Source: an uncultured bacterium (GTDB lineage Bacteria; Bacteroidota; Bacteroidia; Bacteroidales; CAIWKO01). From it: a stretch of 35,769 nt of DNA. The stretch spans positions 1 to 35,769 of the forward strand of contig CAIOYH010000105.1 of assembly GCA_903862465.1 (NCBI GenBank), in the 5' to 3' direction. Both the position numbers and the translations under genes were made by a program. Each line of letters begins with the position of its first letter. The stretch's first letter is position 1. Shown here in pieces: positions 1 to 9,767 of the stretch. Below the pieces are notes generated by a model, which saw only the letters and a list, made by a program, of their open reading frames with translations, searched no databases and was not told the DNA's origin.

Positions 1-444
1 AAAACAATAATTGCATATCATAATTTCTGCCCGGAAGTAAACCTATTTGACAGCGAATATGGTTTTCAATATGCAAAAGGACTTGCGAGTGTCAAAGGAG
101 AATGGGATGACTTTAGGAAAAAACAGGAAGATAAATTTAAAAGTCATGAGTGCAGACATTTCTCAGAATGTCCTGAATTTAATAATGTAGCTTTTGACTT
201 TAAAAATAATTCAACAAAGATACAATCTGGAAGAAAAAGAATTGGTTTTTCTAAGCAATTAAGATTTGAAGTTTTTCAAAGAGATGATTTTAAATGTAAA
301 TATTGTGGTAGGACAGAAAAGGATGGGGTGAAATTGCACATTGATCACAAAGTACCCGTTGATGCTGGTGGAACTGATGAATTTAGTAATTTAATAACTA
401 GTTGTGAAGACTGTAATTTAGGAAAATCAAATAAAATCATTTGA
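1..444 (+). CDS. HNH endonuclease, 3' part (5' end outside window)
   Basis: The first frame is open from base 1 to a TGA at 442-444 (147 codons) with no need for a start inside the window, so this is the C-terminal part of a longer gene. The last ~60 residues form an HNH nuclease: FEVFQRDDFKCKYCGR supplies the first CxxC zinc knuckle, LHIDHKVPVDAGGTDEFSNL the catalytic His-Asp-His region, and CEDCN the second knuckle, with GKSNK close to the stop. HNH proteins of this kind cut DNA and occur as restriction enzymes, phage proteins or free-standing nucleases. The N-terminal domain that would tell which is mostly missing; the visible 80 residues before the nuclease were not recognised. Family certain, role unknown. 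Confidence 0.85.
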   Translation, partial: KTIIAYHNFCPEVNLFDSEYGFQYAKGLASVKGEWDDFRKKQEDKFKSHECRHFSECPEFNNVAFDFKNNSTKIQSGRKRIGFSKQLRFEVFQRDDFKCKYCGRTEKDGVKLHIDHKVPVDAGGTDEFSNLITSCEDCNLGKSNKII

Positions 445-472
445 GAATAATATTAATTAACAGCGGGTATCA

Positions 473-549
473 TGTTGTTTTTCCCCGTTCGGCGGAGGTT
501 CTACCTCCGTCGCCTCTATCTTTTTAGGCTCTACCTAAACCAAACAACA
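473..549 (-). repeat. Dispersed multi-hairpin element, copy 1, inside an 8-bp inverted repeat
   Basis: Read on the minus strand this has the same plan as copies at 10520-10630 and 13211-13266: a first GGTAGAGCC-like hairpin, AAAAAGATAG, CGAC, a second hairpin (GGAGGT AGA ACCTCC) and then CCGAACGGGG. The ends TGTTGTTT (473-480) and AAACAACA (542-549) are perfect inverted complements. The rest of the 445-647 gap is low-complexity (AACAATGTAACC-type words at 560-600) plus the mfd promoter. No transposase is attached. Confidence 0.6.
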
Positions 550-625
550 ATCCAACCATAAAACAATATAACAATGTAACCCTCCAACAATGTAACCAAT
601 TACCTCCAATTCCATCCAAAATTCA

Positions 626-633
626 TATCTTTG
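626..633 (+). promoter_or_regulatory. Bacteroidota-type -7 element for mfd
   Basis: TATCTTTG fits the Bacteroidota -7 consensus TAnnTTTG and lies 14 bases before the proposed mfd start. No clear -33 TTTG is seen. Transcription would start near 638-641, which leaves a very short leader. Confidence 0.5.
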
Positions 634-647
634 CAAAAATTTTCGGA

Positions 648-3600
648 TTGAAGCTCGACGAAGTCATAAAACAATTTCAGCAAATGCCAAGCTGCGCACA
701 GATAGCGTCCTTGGCATCCCTTAATAGCAATGCCCGCATGATGCTCAAAGGCTTGACCGGCTCTGCCAAGGCTTTTGCTATTGCTGCCGTGTATCGTCAG
801 TCGGTCAAAAACCAATTGGTGGTGATGCCCGACAAGGAGTCGGCGGCGTATCTCTGCAATGATATTGAGAATATCTTCGGCGAACAAGACGTGAAGTTTT
901 TCAAGAAAAGCGTCCTGTTTTTTCCTTCATCGTATAAACATCCAAAGAACTTCGAGAAGATTGACAACACCAATGTGCTGCTACGAACCGAGGTGCTCAA
1001 CAAGCTGCAAACCGGCAAAAAACACCTCATCATCGTTACCTATCCCGATGCACTGTTGGAGAAAGTGGTGTCGCAAAGCTTTTTTGAGAAGAACACCTTA
1101 CGCTTGAAGATGGGCGAGAAGATTTCTGTGGATGCTATCACCGAGATGCTGACCGACTTTCAGTTCGAGCGGGTTGATTTCGTGGTAGAACCCGGTCAGT
1201 TTGCCGTTCGCGGGGGGATTATAGATGTGTATTCTTATTCCAATGAGAATCCGTATCGTATCGAACTCTTTGGCGATGAGATAGAGTCCATACGCACCTT
1301 CGAGCCTTCGTCGCAGCTTTCTGTTGAGAAGCTTAACCATGTCAAAATCGTTCCCAACTCGCAGAACAGCGAAATCGTCTCCACAAAAGTCTCCTTGCCG
1401 GAATATCTTCGAAACGAAGTGGTGCTTTGGTTTGAAGATGCAGGCTTCACCTTCGAACATATTGATATGTTGTACCAAAAGGCGGCTGAATATCTTTCCT
1501 ATTCGAACGACAAAGGCATCAATCCCGAAGTGCACGAATTGTTTTTGAACAGCGAAGCCTTGCGCAAACAGGTGCTGAACTCCCCTTTGATTGAATTTGG
1601 AACACATTACGTTTTTCAAACTACCCATACCTTCACGTTCGACACCTCGCCTCAACCATCCTTCAACAAGAACTTCGACCTGCTGATTGCGCAGCTTGCC
1701 GAAAACACCCATCAAGGCTACACCAACTTCATCTTTTCTGATTCTAAAAGCCAATCGGAGCGCATCCGCAGTATTATTGATGATATATTGAAGACGCGCA
1801 AAGCGGCGCTGAAACCTGATTTCACCATAGTGAACACCCCCCTCCACGAAGGTTTCATGGATAAGGAACTAAAGCTATGCTGCTTCACCGACCATCAGAT
1901 TTTCGACCGCTATCATCGTTTCCGCTTGCGCGATAATTATAGCAGTCGTGAGGCGGCTACCCTCAAGGAAATCTATAATCTGCAGCCCGGGGATTATATC
2001 ACCCATATTGACCACGGCGTTGGGCGTTATGCGGGTTTGGAGAAGATAGAAGTGAACGGCAAGTTTCAGGAAGCTATTAAATTGGTCTATGACAATCAGG
2101 ATTTGCTCTATGTGAGCATCCATTCCTTGCATCGCGTGTCCAAATATGTGAGCAAAGAAGGCACCCCGCCCACCCTGAATCGTTTGGGTTCCAACGCATG
2201 GAACAAACTCAAATCCAAGACCAAAGATCGCGTAAAAGACATCGCCAAAGACCTTATCAAACTCTATGCTGAGCGCCGTGCGGCTCATGGTCATGCCTTT
2301 CCGCCCGACAATTATATGCAACACGAGTTGGAGGCGTCCTTCATCTATCAAGACACCCCCGACCAAATCAAATCCACCGCCGACGTGAAACGCGACATGG
2401 AAGCCGAGTTCCCCATGGACAGGCTCATTTGCGGCGACGTGGGCTTTGGCAAAACAGAAGTCGCCATCCGCGCTGCCTTCAAAGCCGTGAACGACGGCAA
2501 ACAGGTAGCTGTTTTGGTGCCTACCACCATATTGGCGTTTCAACATTTCAAAACCTTTAGCGACAGGCTCGCCGAACTGCCCGTCAAGGTATCCTATATC
2601 AACCGCTTTCGCTCGTCCAAACAGCAAAGCGAAATACTCAAAGAACTGAAAGAAGGCAAGATTGACATCCTCATCGGCACCCACCGTCTCATCAGCAAAG
2701 ACGTGCAGTACAAAGACCTCGGACTCCTTATTATTGATGAAGAGCAGAAGTTTGGTGTAGCCACCAAAGAACGTCTGCGCCATCTGAAGGTGAATGTGGA
2801 CACCCTCACCCTCACCGCCACACCCATCCCTCGCACCTTACAGTTTTCGCTGATGGGCGCCCGCGATTTGAGCATCATCGCCACCCCGCCACCCAACCGC
2901 TATCCCATACAGACCGAACTCCACGCCTTCAACGAGGTGAGCATCCGCGACGCTATCATGTACGAACTTTCTCGTGGCGGACAAGTTTTCTTTGTCCACA
3001 ACCGCATCCTCAACATCCACGACATCGCCACGCTCATCCAAAAACTTTGCCCGGGCACACGCGTCGGCATCGGTCACGGGCAGCTTGAAGGGCATGAGTT
3101 GGAAAAGATTATGCTCGATTTTATTGACGGACAATTCGACGTGCTCGTGTGCACCACCATCATCGAATCGGGTTTAGACATCCCCAACGTCAACACCATC
3201 ATCATCAATGAGGCGCAAAACTATGGCTTGAGCGATCTCCATCAACTCCGCGGACGTGTCGGACGCACCAACAAGAAAGCGTTTTGCTACTTACTTGCTC
3301 CGCCCATGTCCGTCTTGACCGACGATGCCCGCAAACGCCTCAAAACCATTGAAGAGTTTTCCGAACTCGGCAGCGGATTCAACATCGCCATGCGCGATTT
3401 AGACATACGCGGTGCCGGCAACATCTTGGGTGCCGAACAAAGCGGTTTCATCTCCGAGATAGGCTTCGAGATGTATCAGAAGATATTGGATGAGGCGCTC
3501 TTCGAACTCAAACAGCATGAGTTTAAAGATTTATACGCCAAGATCCAACCCGAAGTCATGAGTTATGTAAAAGATTGTCAGATTGAAACCGACTTGGAGG

Positions 3601-4019
3601 TGCTCATCCCCGATCGTTACGTATCCAACATCTCCGAACGTCTCGTGCTCTACAAAGAACTCGACAGCATCACCACCGAAGACCGCCTCATGGCATATCA
3701 AAACATGTTGATTGACCGTTTCGGACCCGTGCCTGCCCAAACCCAAGAACTTATGAATTCTCTGCGTCTGCGTTGGTTGGCAAACGGCTTGGGCATTGAA
3801 AAAATCGTCCTGAAAGACCACCACCTCAAATGTTATTTCGTCACCAATCCCGAATCAAGCTATTATCAATCCGACATCTTCAGCGCTATCCTCACATTCG
3901 TCAAGGAGCATCCCCGCTTCTGCACCCTCAAAGAATCTAACAACAAACTCATGATGGTCATCAGCAATGTCCGCCGTGTGTCCGATGGCTTGCAGGAATT
4001 GGGCAAGGTGAGGACTTAA
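648..4019 (+). CDS. mfd: Transcription-repair coupling factor Mfd
   Basis: Superfamily 2 translocase that removes RNA polymerase stalled at DNA lesions and recruits UvrA for nucleotide excision repair. The 1123-residue length is normal for the family. Visible parts are the N-terminal UvrB-like region (FAVRGGIIDVYSY), the CarD-like RNA polymerase-interacting region (LQPGDYITHIDHGVGRYAGL), the Walker A GDVGFGKT at residues 596-603, the DEEQ box at 697-700, LTATPIPRTL, and the RGRVGRT helicase motif VI, followed by the C-terminal TRCF domain. The start is a TTG: the N-terminus KLDEVIKQF from that codon matches the usual beginning of Mfd, whereas the next ATG would cut it off. The -7 promoter element is only 14 bases upstream, so the leader is very short. 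It stands alone on this strand. Family call is secure; the start is inferred. Confidence 0.96.
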   Translation: MKLDEVIKQFQQMPSCAQIASLASLNSNARMMLKGLTGSAKAFAIAAVYRQSVKNQLVVMPDKESAAYLCNDIENIFGEQDVKFFKKSVLFFPSSYKHPKNFEKIDNTNVLLRTEVLNKLQTGKKHLIIVTYPDALLEKVVSQSFFEKNTLRLKMGEKISVDAITEMLTDFQFERVDFVVEPGQFAVRGGIIDVYSYSNENPYRIELFGDEIESIRTFEPSSQLSVEKLNHVKIVPNSQNSEIVSTKVSLPEYLRNEVVLWFEDAGFTFEHIDMLYQKAAEYLSYSNDKGINPEVHELFLNSEALRKQVLNSPLIEFGTHYVFQTTHTFTFDTSPQPSFNKNFDLLIAQLAENTHQGYTNFIFSDSKSQSERIRSIIDDILKTRKAALKPDFTIVNTPLHEGFMDKELKLCCFTDHQIFDRYHRFRLRDNYSSREAATLKEIYNLQPGDYITHIDHGVGRYAGLEKIEVNGKFQEAIKLVYDNQDLLYVSIHSLHRVSKYVSKEGTPPTLNRLGSNAWNKLKSKTKDRVKDIAKDLIKLYAERRAAHGHAFPPDNYMQHELEASFIYQDTPDQIKSTADVKRDMEAEFPMDRLICGDVGFGKTEVAIRAAFKAVNDGKQVAVLVPTTILAFQHFKTFSDRLAELPVKVSYINRFRSSKQQSEILKELKEGKIDILIGTHRLISKDVQYKDLGLLIIDEEQKFGVATKERLRHLKVNVDTLTLTATPIPRTLQFSLMGARDLSIIATPPPNRYPIQTELHAFNEVSIRDAIMYELSRGGQVFFVHNRILNIHDIATLIQKLCPGTRVGIGHGQLEGHELEKIMLDFIDGQFDVLVCTTIIESGLDIPNVNTIIINEAQNYGLSDLHQLRGRVGRTNKKAFCYLLAPPMSVLTDDARKRLKTIEEFSELGSGFNIAMRDLDIRGAGNILGAEQSGFISEIGFEMYQKILDEALFELKQHEFKDLYAKIQPEVMSYVKDCQIETDLEVLIPDRYVSNISERLVLYKELDSITTEDRLMAYQNMLIDRFGPVPAQTQELMNSLRLRWLANGLGIEKIVLKDHHLKCYFVTNPESSYYQSDIFSAILTFVKEHPRFCTLKESNNKLMMVISNVRRVSDGLQELGKVRT

Positions 4020-4186
4020 AGCTCCAAATCCCAAAATACCAAAACCCAAATACCAAGGATACCCTCTACGAATTACGAATATGTGTATTACGAATTGGGA
4101 TAGGCTGTTCTTAGTGGTTCTTTGTGGTCTTAGTGTCTCAGTGGTTTTTTCTTGGAGCTTGGTATTTGGATCTTGGTATTTATATC
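4020..4186. repeat. Low-complexity gap with inverted CCAAATACC-type word repeats
   Basis: The gap between mfd and the next gene holds CCAAATCCC/CCAAATACC words (4020-4058) that recur in opposite orientation at 4152-4186, with TACGAATTACGAAT-type words between (4065-4100) and a TTAGTG-TCAGTGG stretch (4109-4148). The same CCAAATACC words return at 13655-13740. No gene, promoter or clear terminator is seen. Confidence 0.5.
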
Positions 4187-4621
4187 TTACTTTTTAATGA
4201 TTTCCCACGGTTCAACATCCCCTTCAATAATACGAAACAAAGGATTCGCTTCCCAGCTTTTCATTGACATCAATTTCTCGTATTTCCAAACATCGCGGGT
4301 ATGGAGCTTTCCTAGAAGATGCGCTATTTCGTAGTTCAATTGACCTTGTGTTAGTGGAAGGGTAGTGGGGGCAAAGTTCCAATTGATTTTGTCTTTATCG
4401 AAACGATAGTTGCGTACTTGTGCTTCTCCCCACACTACGCTTAGGTACTGATTCAGCGCATCCAACGGCTTTTCCGCAGCCTGAAATCTATGCAGTTGCG
4501 GATGATGTTTATAGCCGCGCGTGCTTCCTTCCAATACATGTTTTGCCAACAACGTCTCGCGCCACAAGGCAACAAGCCCTTTCGCGTCGAGATATTTAGG
4601 ATGTAGTGACCAGATTCTCAT
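4187..4621 (-). CDS. Pyrimidine dimer DNA glycosylase family protein
   Basis: 144 residues beginning MRIWSLHPKYLDAKGLVALW, followed by WRETLLAKHVLEG and a YKHHPQLHRF segment. This is the hallmark N-terminus of the Pyr_excise family (Pfam PF03013), related to phage T4 endonuclease V, which flips out and cleaves at cyclobutane pyrimidine dimers. The length fits a single-domain member. Many family members are annotated only by homology, and the N-terminal catalytic residue of T4 endonuclease V (Thr2) is Arg here if Met1 is removed, so activity should not be assumed. The gene stands alone on the minus strand, convergent with mfd, another DNA repair gene, though separate transcription is clear. 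Confidence 0.75.
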   Translation of the reverse strand: MRIWSLHPKYLDAKGLVALWRETLLAKHVLEGSTRGYKHHPQLHRFQAAEKPLDALNQYLSVVWGEAQVRNYRFDKDKINWNFAPTTLPLTQGQLNYEIAHLLGKLHTRDVWKYEKLMSMKSWEANPLFRIIEGDVEPWEIIKK

Positions 4622-4727
4622 GGATTCATTTTTCTTATTTCATTTCTTTTATTTGTTGAATTGCAATTAATAAAAACCTCCTGTCAAATTCCTAATTTCT
4701 TAAATCCCTAACAAAACATGTAATCAT

Positions 4728-5225
4728 TCAGTCCAAACCATCAAAAAAATTACCATCAAAAGGAATATCATCGTCAGGGTCTTTATCAAAAGGTCCAACT
4801 CCGGGAGGATTAAACAAACCCCAACGGTCAATGCAGTAATTCCATTTGTCGAAACCTGCCACCCAATCAATAAACAACAAGCGATATTCCTCCACCAAAT
4901 CTCTCACAATGTTGAAATACTCCACTTCTTTAAAACCAAACATTTTTAACGAATGATAATTCAAAATCAAATCATGTGCCGATTTACGTATTATGCTTGC
5001 CGCTTCCATTTTTATATCGTATAAACCTCCCGATACTGCACCTGCTACCTTAATATATAGCTGCGCAGCATCCACCATCATCCTCCCTTTAATGTCCTGA
5101 AGATGCAAATCATCCTCGGGAATCAGGTCGCCAATGCGATTTGCCACATCCGAAATCTCTCTTCCTTTCAGGAAGATGGGCAAGGTTTTATAATTGGGCA
5201 TGTCATTTTCATCATCTTCAAACAT
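4728..5225 (-). CDS. Hypothetical acidic protein, 165 aa
   Basis: Not recognised. The 165-residue product has no signal peptide or membrane segment. Residues ~20-130 look helical (IPEDDLHLQDIKGRMMVDAA, then a long amphipathic stretch to LVEEYRLLFIDWV), and the tail is strongly acidic and Asp/Pro-rich (PFDKDPDDDIPFDG). The N-terminus is acidic too. An all-helical bundle in the cytoplasm is the most that can be said. It is preceded by a good -7 promoter element (5272-5279) and lies 106 bases before the next minus-strand gene, so it may be a single-gene unit. Confidence 0.75.
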   Translation of the reverse strand: MFEDDENDMPNYKTLPIFLKGREISDVANRIGDLIPEDDLHLQDIKGRMMVDAAQLYIKVAGAVSGGLYDIKMEAASIIRKSAHDLILNYHSLKMFGFKEVEYFNIVRDLVEEYRLLFIDWVAGFDKWNYCIDRWGLFNPPGVGPFDKDPDDDIPFDGNFFDGLD

Positions 5226-5271
5226 AATATCAAAATTTAGTTACAAACATTATCTATGATTAAGTATAGGG

Positions 5272-5279
5272 CAAAAGTA
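5272..5279 (-). promoter_or_regulatory. Bacteroidota-type -7 element
   Basis: On the minus strand this reads TACTTTTG, an exact TAnnTTTG match, about 46 bases before the start of the 165-aa gene. No clear -33 TTTG is visible. Confidence 0.5.
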
Positions 5280-5346
5280 ATATATTTTTAATTCGTTCAG
5301 AAATATTTCTAAAAATATTGAACCGTCTCTTTAACGCTACCTTTAT

Positions 5347-5460
5347 GGCAAGTGCAAACTTTGAACTCTGAACCACGAACTATGAACTCTGAACTCTGAA
5401 CTTACACCAATCAACTCAATTAACTAATCAACCAAATTTCCCAATCAACTAATCACTTAA
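5347..5460. repeat. Stuttering low-complexity intergenic repeat
   Basis: The words TGAACTC, TGAACCAC and CGAACTA repeat at 5356-5402, followed by AATCAACT/AATTAACT/AATCAACC words to 5458. There is no long open frame. A similar AATCAACTCAATTAACC phrase closes the window at 35492-35512. Confidence 0.5.
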
Positions 5461-5478
5461 ATTTATTTGATTTTTCTC

Positions 5479-5507
5479 TTGCTATCTCATATTAATTTGT
5501 ATTTTTG
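5479..5507 (+). promoter_or_regulatory. Bacteroidota-type promoter for mutA
   Basis: TATTTTTG at 5500-5507 matches TAnnTTTG. A partial -33 (TTG at 5479-5481) is 18 bases upstream. Transcription would start near 5513, which decides the mutA start: the ATG at 5533 lies inside the transcript, whereas upstream in-frame codons do not. Confidence 0.5.
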
Positions 5508-5532
5508 CGGTGAATGTTTTACAGCTAATATT

Positions 5533-7407
5533 ATGAATAAAGATACAAATGACCAAACCCTGTTCTCTGAATTCCCGCCCATCAGCACCCAAGCTTGGGA
5601 ACAGAAAATAGCCGAAGATTTGAAAGGTGCTGATTATGAGAAAAAACTTATTTGGAACACCTACGAAGGCATAAAGGTGAAGCCTTACTATCGTGCCGAA
5701 GATAGTGAGGACTTTGCCTATCAGCAGGCTTTGCCCGGGCAATATCCTTTTGTTCGCGGCAACAAAGATGCGAACAATGTGTGGCAAATACGCGAAGAAA
5801 TTGTGGTGAAAGATGTCAGCAAAGCCAATCAACAAGCTTTGAAAGCCATCGCCCGAGGCGCCATGGCAATCAGTTTCAAGGTCAAAGAGCTTGCCTACCG
5901 TCAGGAGTTGGCGAAATTGCTCAAAGGCATCAATTTGGAAGAAATCAGCGTCCATTTCTTTTCATCACATTCCTATTCTATTTTAGCAAATTTGCTGATA
6001 GAATTTGTGGGCAAAGCAGGCTTCGATCCTCAGAAGGTGAAAGGTTCCTTCAATTTCGATTCCATCGCTTTTTATTTGTTTCATAGCTACTACTACAACA
6101 GCAAAGACGACAATTTTAACGAAGCCGCCACACTAATCAAATACATCAAAGCGCATTTGCCACATTTTAAAGTGTTGAATGTAAACGGCGTTCATTTCTA
6201 TAATGCGGGAGGCACGGCTGTCCAGGAATTAGCGTATGTCTTGGCTTCGGCGAATGAATATATGGTGCAGATGACCGAGCGCGGCTTGCCGATTGATGAT
6301 GTGTGTGCCGACATTCAACTCACCTTCGGCATCGGTTCCAACTATTTTATGGAAATAGCCAAGTTGCGCGCTGCACGTCTGTTGTGGGCGCGCATGGCAG
6401 AGCAACACAAACCCGAGAATCTCGATTCGCTGAAGGTGGAGATTCATGCCACGAGCGGCACTTGGAACAAATCCATCTACGATCCCTATGTGAATGTGTT
6501 GCGCCTTACCACCGAATGTATGTCGGCGGCTATCGGCGGCGCCAACGCCATGACCATATTGCCCTTCAATAATATCTATACCGATGCCGACGAATTCAGC
6601 GCACGCATTGCCAGCAATATCCAAATCATTTTGAAGGAAGAAGCCTATCTCGGTCAGGTGATTGACCCCGCAGCAGGTTCTTATTATATCGAATCATTGA
6701 CCGACGAAATCGCCCAACGTGCTTGGCAACAGTTTCAGCAGATAGAAGAGGAGGGAGGCATACTCGTCGAGATGGAAAACGGCAACCTCAAGCGCGACAT
6801 CGAAGCAGTGGCAGCCCAACGTAACCTCGACATCGCCATGCGCAAATCGCCCATACTTGGCACCAACATCTTCCCCAATTTGAACGAAAATATGCTGAAA
6901 GAAATCCGTTTCGTCCCCGTCAAAGATGAAAACGCCTATCTCAATATGTATCGCGGAGCCGAAGCATTTGAAGAAATCAGGTTGGCTACCGAGAAATTTG
7001 TGCACGCAGGAGGCAGTCGTCCAAAAGTGTTCTTAGCTTCCTATGGCAATTTAGGCATGCGCAAAGCTCGCGCCACCTTCGCCACCAACTTCTTTGGCTG
7101 TGCAGGCTACGAGATGATGGAAGAATATCTGTCAAAAGACGTTGATACTACCGTGAAACTCATCGTCAAATCCAAAGCCAACATCCTTGTGATTTGCAGC
7201 TCCGATGAAGAATACACTGAATATGCTCCCCTCCTAGCCTCCGCCATCAAGCTAGCCAACCCCAACATGCAGCTAGTCATTGCAGGCTATCCCAAAGACA
7301 GCCTCGACCAACTGAAAGCCGCCGGCATTGATGACTTCATCCACACCCGCCTCAACGTAGTTGACGCATTAACTAAATTTCAGAAATTAATTTTAGTCAA
7401 TCCGTAA
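5533..7407 (+). CDS. mutA: Methylmalonyl-CoA mutase small (beta) subunit
   Basis: Partner of the catalytic large subunit in the adenosylcobalamin enzyme that interconverts succinyl-CoA and methylmalonyl-CoA, the route to or from propionate. From the chosen ATG the protein has 624 residues, normal for MutA. It carries the TIM-barrel mutase fold (AKLRAARLLWARMAEQ; DPAAGSYYIESLTDEIA) and a C-terminal flavodoxin-like domain starting near SRPKVFLASYGNLGMRKARA. That domain lacks the DxHxxG cobalamin motif found in MutB, as expected for the non-catalytic subunit. An upstream in-frame codon extends the frame by 22 codons but precedes the promoter, so it was not used. mutB follows after 119 bases on the same strand, probably in one operon. 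Codons are rich in C at third positions. Confidence 0.93.
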   Translation: MNKDTNDQTLFSEFPPISTQAWEQKIAEDLKGADYEKKLIWNTYEGIKVKPYYRAEDSEDFAYQQALPGQYPFVRGNKDANNVWQIREEIVVKDVSKANQQALKAIARGAMAISFKVKELAYRQELAKLLKGINLEEISVHFFSSHSYSILANLLIEFVGKAGFDPQKVKGSFNFDSIAFYLFHSYYYNSKDDNFNEAATLIKYIKAHLPHFKVLNVNGVHFYNAGGTAVQELAYVLASANEYMVQMTERGLPIDDVCADIQLTFGIGSNYFMEIAKLRAARLLWARMAEQHKPENLDSLKVEIHATSGTWNKSIYDPYVNVLRLTTECMSAAIGGANAMTILPFNNIYTDADEFSARIASNIQIILKEEAYLGQVIDPAAGSYYIESLTDEIAQRAWQQFQQIEEEGGILVEMENGNLKRDIEAVAAQRNLDIAMRKSPILGTNIFPNLNENMLKEIRFVPVKDENAYLNMYRGAEAFEEIRLATEKFVHAGGSRPKVFLASYGNLGMRKARATFATNFFGCAGYEMMEEYLSKDVDTTVKLIVKSKANILVICSSDEEYTEYAPLLASAIKLANPNMQLVIAGYPKDSLDQLKAAGIDDFIHTRLNVVDALTKFQKLILVNP

Positions 7408-7515
7408 ATTCGTATATTCGTAATTAATTCGTAATTCGTAATTAGAACATTCGTAATTCGTAGTATAAATAGTAGATTCGTAATTCGTAGAGATAAAGTA
7501 AATTCGTAATATAAA
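7408..7515. repeat. ATTCGTAATTCGTA stutter between mutA and mutB
   Basis: The gap consists almost entirely of imperfect copies of ATTCGTA/ATTCGTAAT. The complement of the same word appears at 4065-4100. No terminator hairpin is seen, so co-transcription of mutA and mutB remains likely. Confidence 0.55.
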
Positions 7516-7526
7516 ACTTAATAACC

Positions 7527-9668
7527 ATGCGTCCCAATTTCCAAAACATATCTTACAAAGCTTCCCCAATTCGAAGCCCTAAGACCGACTCCCCCTCAAC
7601 TGCAATCCCTTTGCTCACACCTGAGCAGATTCCCTTGAAACCCGTTTACACCCACGACGACCTCGCGGGCATGGAACATCTCAACTATGCCGCAGGGCTC
7701 TCGCCATTTCTGCGTGGACCTTATGCCACCATGTATGTCATGCAACCTTGGACTGTTCGCCAATATGCAGGCTTCTCCACCGCCGAAGAATCCAATGCCT
7801 TCTATCGTCGCAATTTGGCAGCAGGGCAAAAAGGCTTATCCGTAGCTTTCGATTTGGCTACCCATCGCGGCTACGACTCCGACCACGAACGCGTCGTTGG
7901 CGATGTCGGCAAAGCAGGTGTTGCCATAGATTCTATCCTCGACATGAAGATACTCTTCGACAACATCCCCCTCGACAAAATGTCTGTCTCCATGACCATG
8001 AATGGCGCCGTATTGCCCGTATTGGCATTCTATATCGTTGCTGCCGAAGAGCAGGGCGTCCCCATGGAGAAACTCAGCGGCACCATCCAGAACGACATCC
8101 TCAAAGAATTCATGGTTCGCAACACCTATATATATCCCCCTTTGCCCTCCATGAAAATCATTGCCGACATCTTCGAGTTCAGCTCCAAAAACATGCCCAA
8201 ATTCAACTCCATCAGCATCAGCGGCTACCACATTCAAGAAGCCGGTGCCACCGCCGACATCGAGCTAGCCTACACCCTTGCCGACGGCTTAGAATATCTC
8301 CGCGCCGGTGTCAATGCAGGCATGGACATCGATTCCTTTGCCCCTCGGCTGTCCTTCTTTTGGGGCGTCGGCATGAACCATTTTATGGAAGTCGCCAAAC
8401 TCCGCGCTGCTCGTATGCTTTGGGCTAAGCTCGTCAACACCTTCAACCCCAAAAACCCCAAATCCTTAGCCCTCCGCACCCATTGCCAAACCTCCGGTTG
8501 GAGCCTCACCGAACAAGACCCCTTCAACAACATCGCCCGAACCTGCGTCGAAGCCCTCGGTGCTGCCCTCGGTCACACCCAATCCCTCCATACCAACGCC
8601 CTCGACGAAGCCATCGCCCTCCCAACCGACTTCTCCGCCCGCATCGCCCGCAATACCCAAATCTTCCTCCAAGAAGAAACCAACATCTGCAAAGTCGTTG
8701 ACCCTTGGGGCGGATCCTACTATGTCGAACACCTCACCAACGAATTGGCACACAAAGCTTGGACCCTCATTCAAGAAGTAGAAGCATTGGGTGGCATGGC
8801 AAAAGCCATCGAAACCGGCTTGCCCAAAATGCGCATCGAAGAAGCCGCTGCCCGCAAACAAGCCCGCATTGATTCCGGCAAGGACACCATCGTCGGCGTC
8901 AACAAATATCGCCTCCAAAAAGAAGCACCCATGGCTACCCTCGAGGTGGACAACACCGCCGTCCGCGAATCCCAAATCATCCGCCTCAACCAGCTCAAAG
9001 CAAACCGCAACAACCAAGAAATTCAAAACATACTCCAAACCATCACCCAAGCCTGCCAATCCGGCAAAGGAAACCTCCTCGAACTTGCCATTCAGGCTGC
9101 CCGTCATCGCGCCACATTAGGCGAAATATCCTCCGCTTGCGAAACCGTATTCGGACGCTACAAAGCTGTCATACGAACCATTTCAGGCGTTTACTCCTCC
9201 GAATCCCGCAACGACCAAACCTACAAAACTGCCTGCCAACTTGCCGACCAATTCGCTGCCCTCGATGGGCGCCGTCCCCGCATCATGATTGCCAAAATGG
9301 GACAAGACGGTCACGACCGCGGCGCCAAAGTCGTTGCCACAGGCTATGCCGACATCGGCTTCGACGTGGACATCGGTCCCCTCTTCCAAACCCCTGCCGA
9401 AGCTGCCAAACAAGCCGTTGAAAACGACGTCCATGTCCTCGGCGTATCCAGCTTAGCTGCCGGACACAAAACCCTCGTTCCACAAGTCATCCTCGAGCTG
9501 CACAAACTCGGCCGCCCCGACATCATGGTCATCGTCGGAGGCGTCATCCCCGCCCAAGACTACGACTACCTCTACAAAGCAGGCGCCCTCGCCATCTTCG
9601 GTCCCGGAACCAAAATCCCCGAAGCCGCCATCAAAATGCTCCAACTCATGATCGAAACCCGCAAATAA
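7527..9668 (+). CDS. mutB: Methylmalonyl-CoA mutase large (alpha, catalytic) subunit
   Basis: Catalytic, coenzyme B12-binding subunit of methylmalonyl-CoA mutase. 713 residues, the normal length. The substrate barrel shows [13 protein letters not shown] (Tyr80), [12 protein letters not shown] (Arg198) and [10 protein letters not shown] (His235), which correspond to the known active-site Tyr, Arg and His of the family. The C-terminal B12 domain has the intact DGHDRG motif at 594-599, where His596 is the lower cobalt ligand, followed by [14 protein letters not shown] and [10 protein letters not shown]. It follows mutA and ends at a strong terminator (9768-9798). No meaB-type chaperone or epimerase gene is nearby. 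The gene is very C-rich at third positions, which creates long open frames on the opposite strand that are not genes. Confidence 0.97.
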   Translation: MRPNFQNISYKASPIRSPKTDSPSTAIPLLTPEQIPLKPVYTHDDLAGMEHLNYAAGLSPFLRGPYATMYVMQPWTVRQYAGFSTAEESNAFYRRNLAAGQKGLSVAFDLATHRGYDSDHERVVGDVGKAGVAIDSILDMKILFDNIPLDKMSVSMTMNGAVLPVLAFYIVAAEEQGVPMEKLSGTIQNDILKEFMVRNTYIYPPLPSMKIIADIFEFSSKNMPKFNSISISGYHIQEAGATADIELAYTLADGLEYLRAGVNAGMDIDSFAPRLSFFWGVGMNHFMEVAKLRAARMLWAKLVNTFNPKNPKSLALRTHCQTSGWSLTEQDPFNNIARTCVEALGAALGHTQSLHTNALDEAIALPTDFSARIARNTQIFLQEETNICKVVDPWGGSYYVEHLTNELAHKAWTLIQEVEALGGMAKAIETGLPKMRIEEAAARKQARIDSGKDTIVGVNKYRLQKEAPMATLEVDNTAVRESQIIRLNQLKANRNNQEIQNILQTITQACQSGKGNLLELAIQAARHRATLGEISSACETVFGRYKAVIRTISGVYSSESRNDQTYKTACQLADQFAALDGRRPRIMIAKMGQDGHDRGAKVVATGYADIGFDVDIGPLFQTPAEAAKQAVENDVHVLGVSSLAAGHKTLVPQVILELHKLGRPDIMVIVGGVIPAQDYDYLYKAGALAIFGPGTKIPEAAIKMLQLMIETRK

Positions 9669-9767
9669 CAACATCCCAACAACCATTACAGATAGACACA
9701 CCCATCCGTCATTTCCTCTAATCCTGCAAATAATTTGGGCGCCAACCCGTGTGAAAAACGGGAACAT

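Noticed and set aside
8466-9107. 213-codon minus-strand frame inside mutB and several similar ones in mfd
   Set aside because: Antisense shadows of C-rich codons in confident genes.
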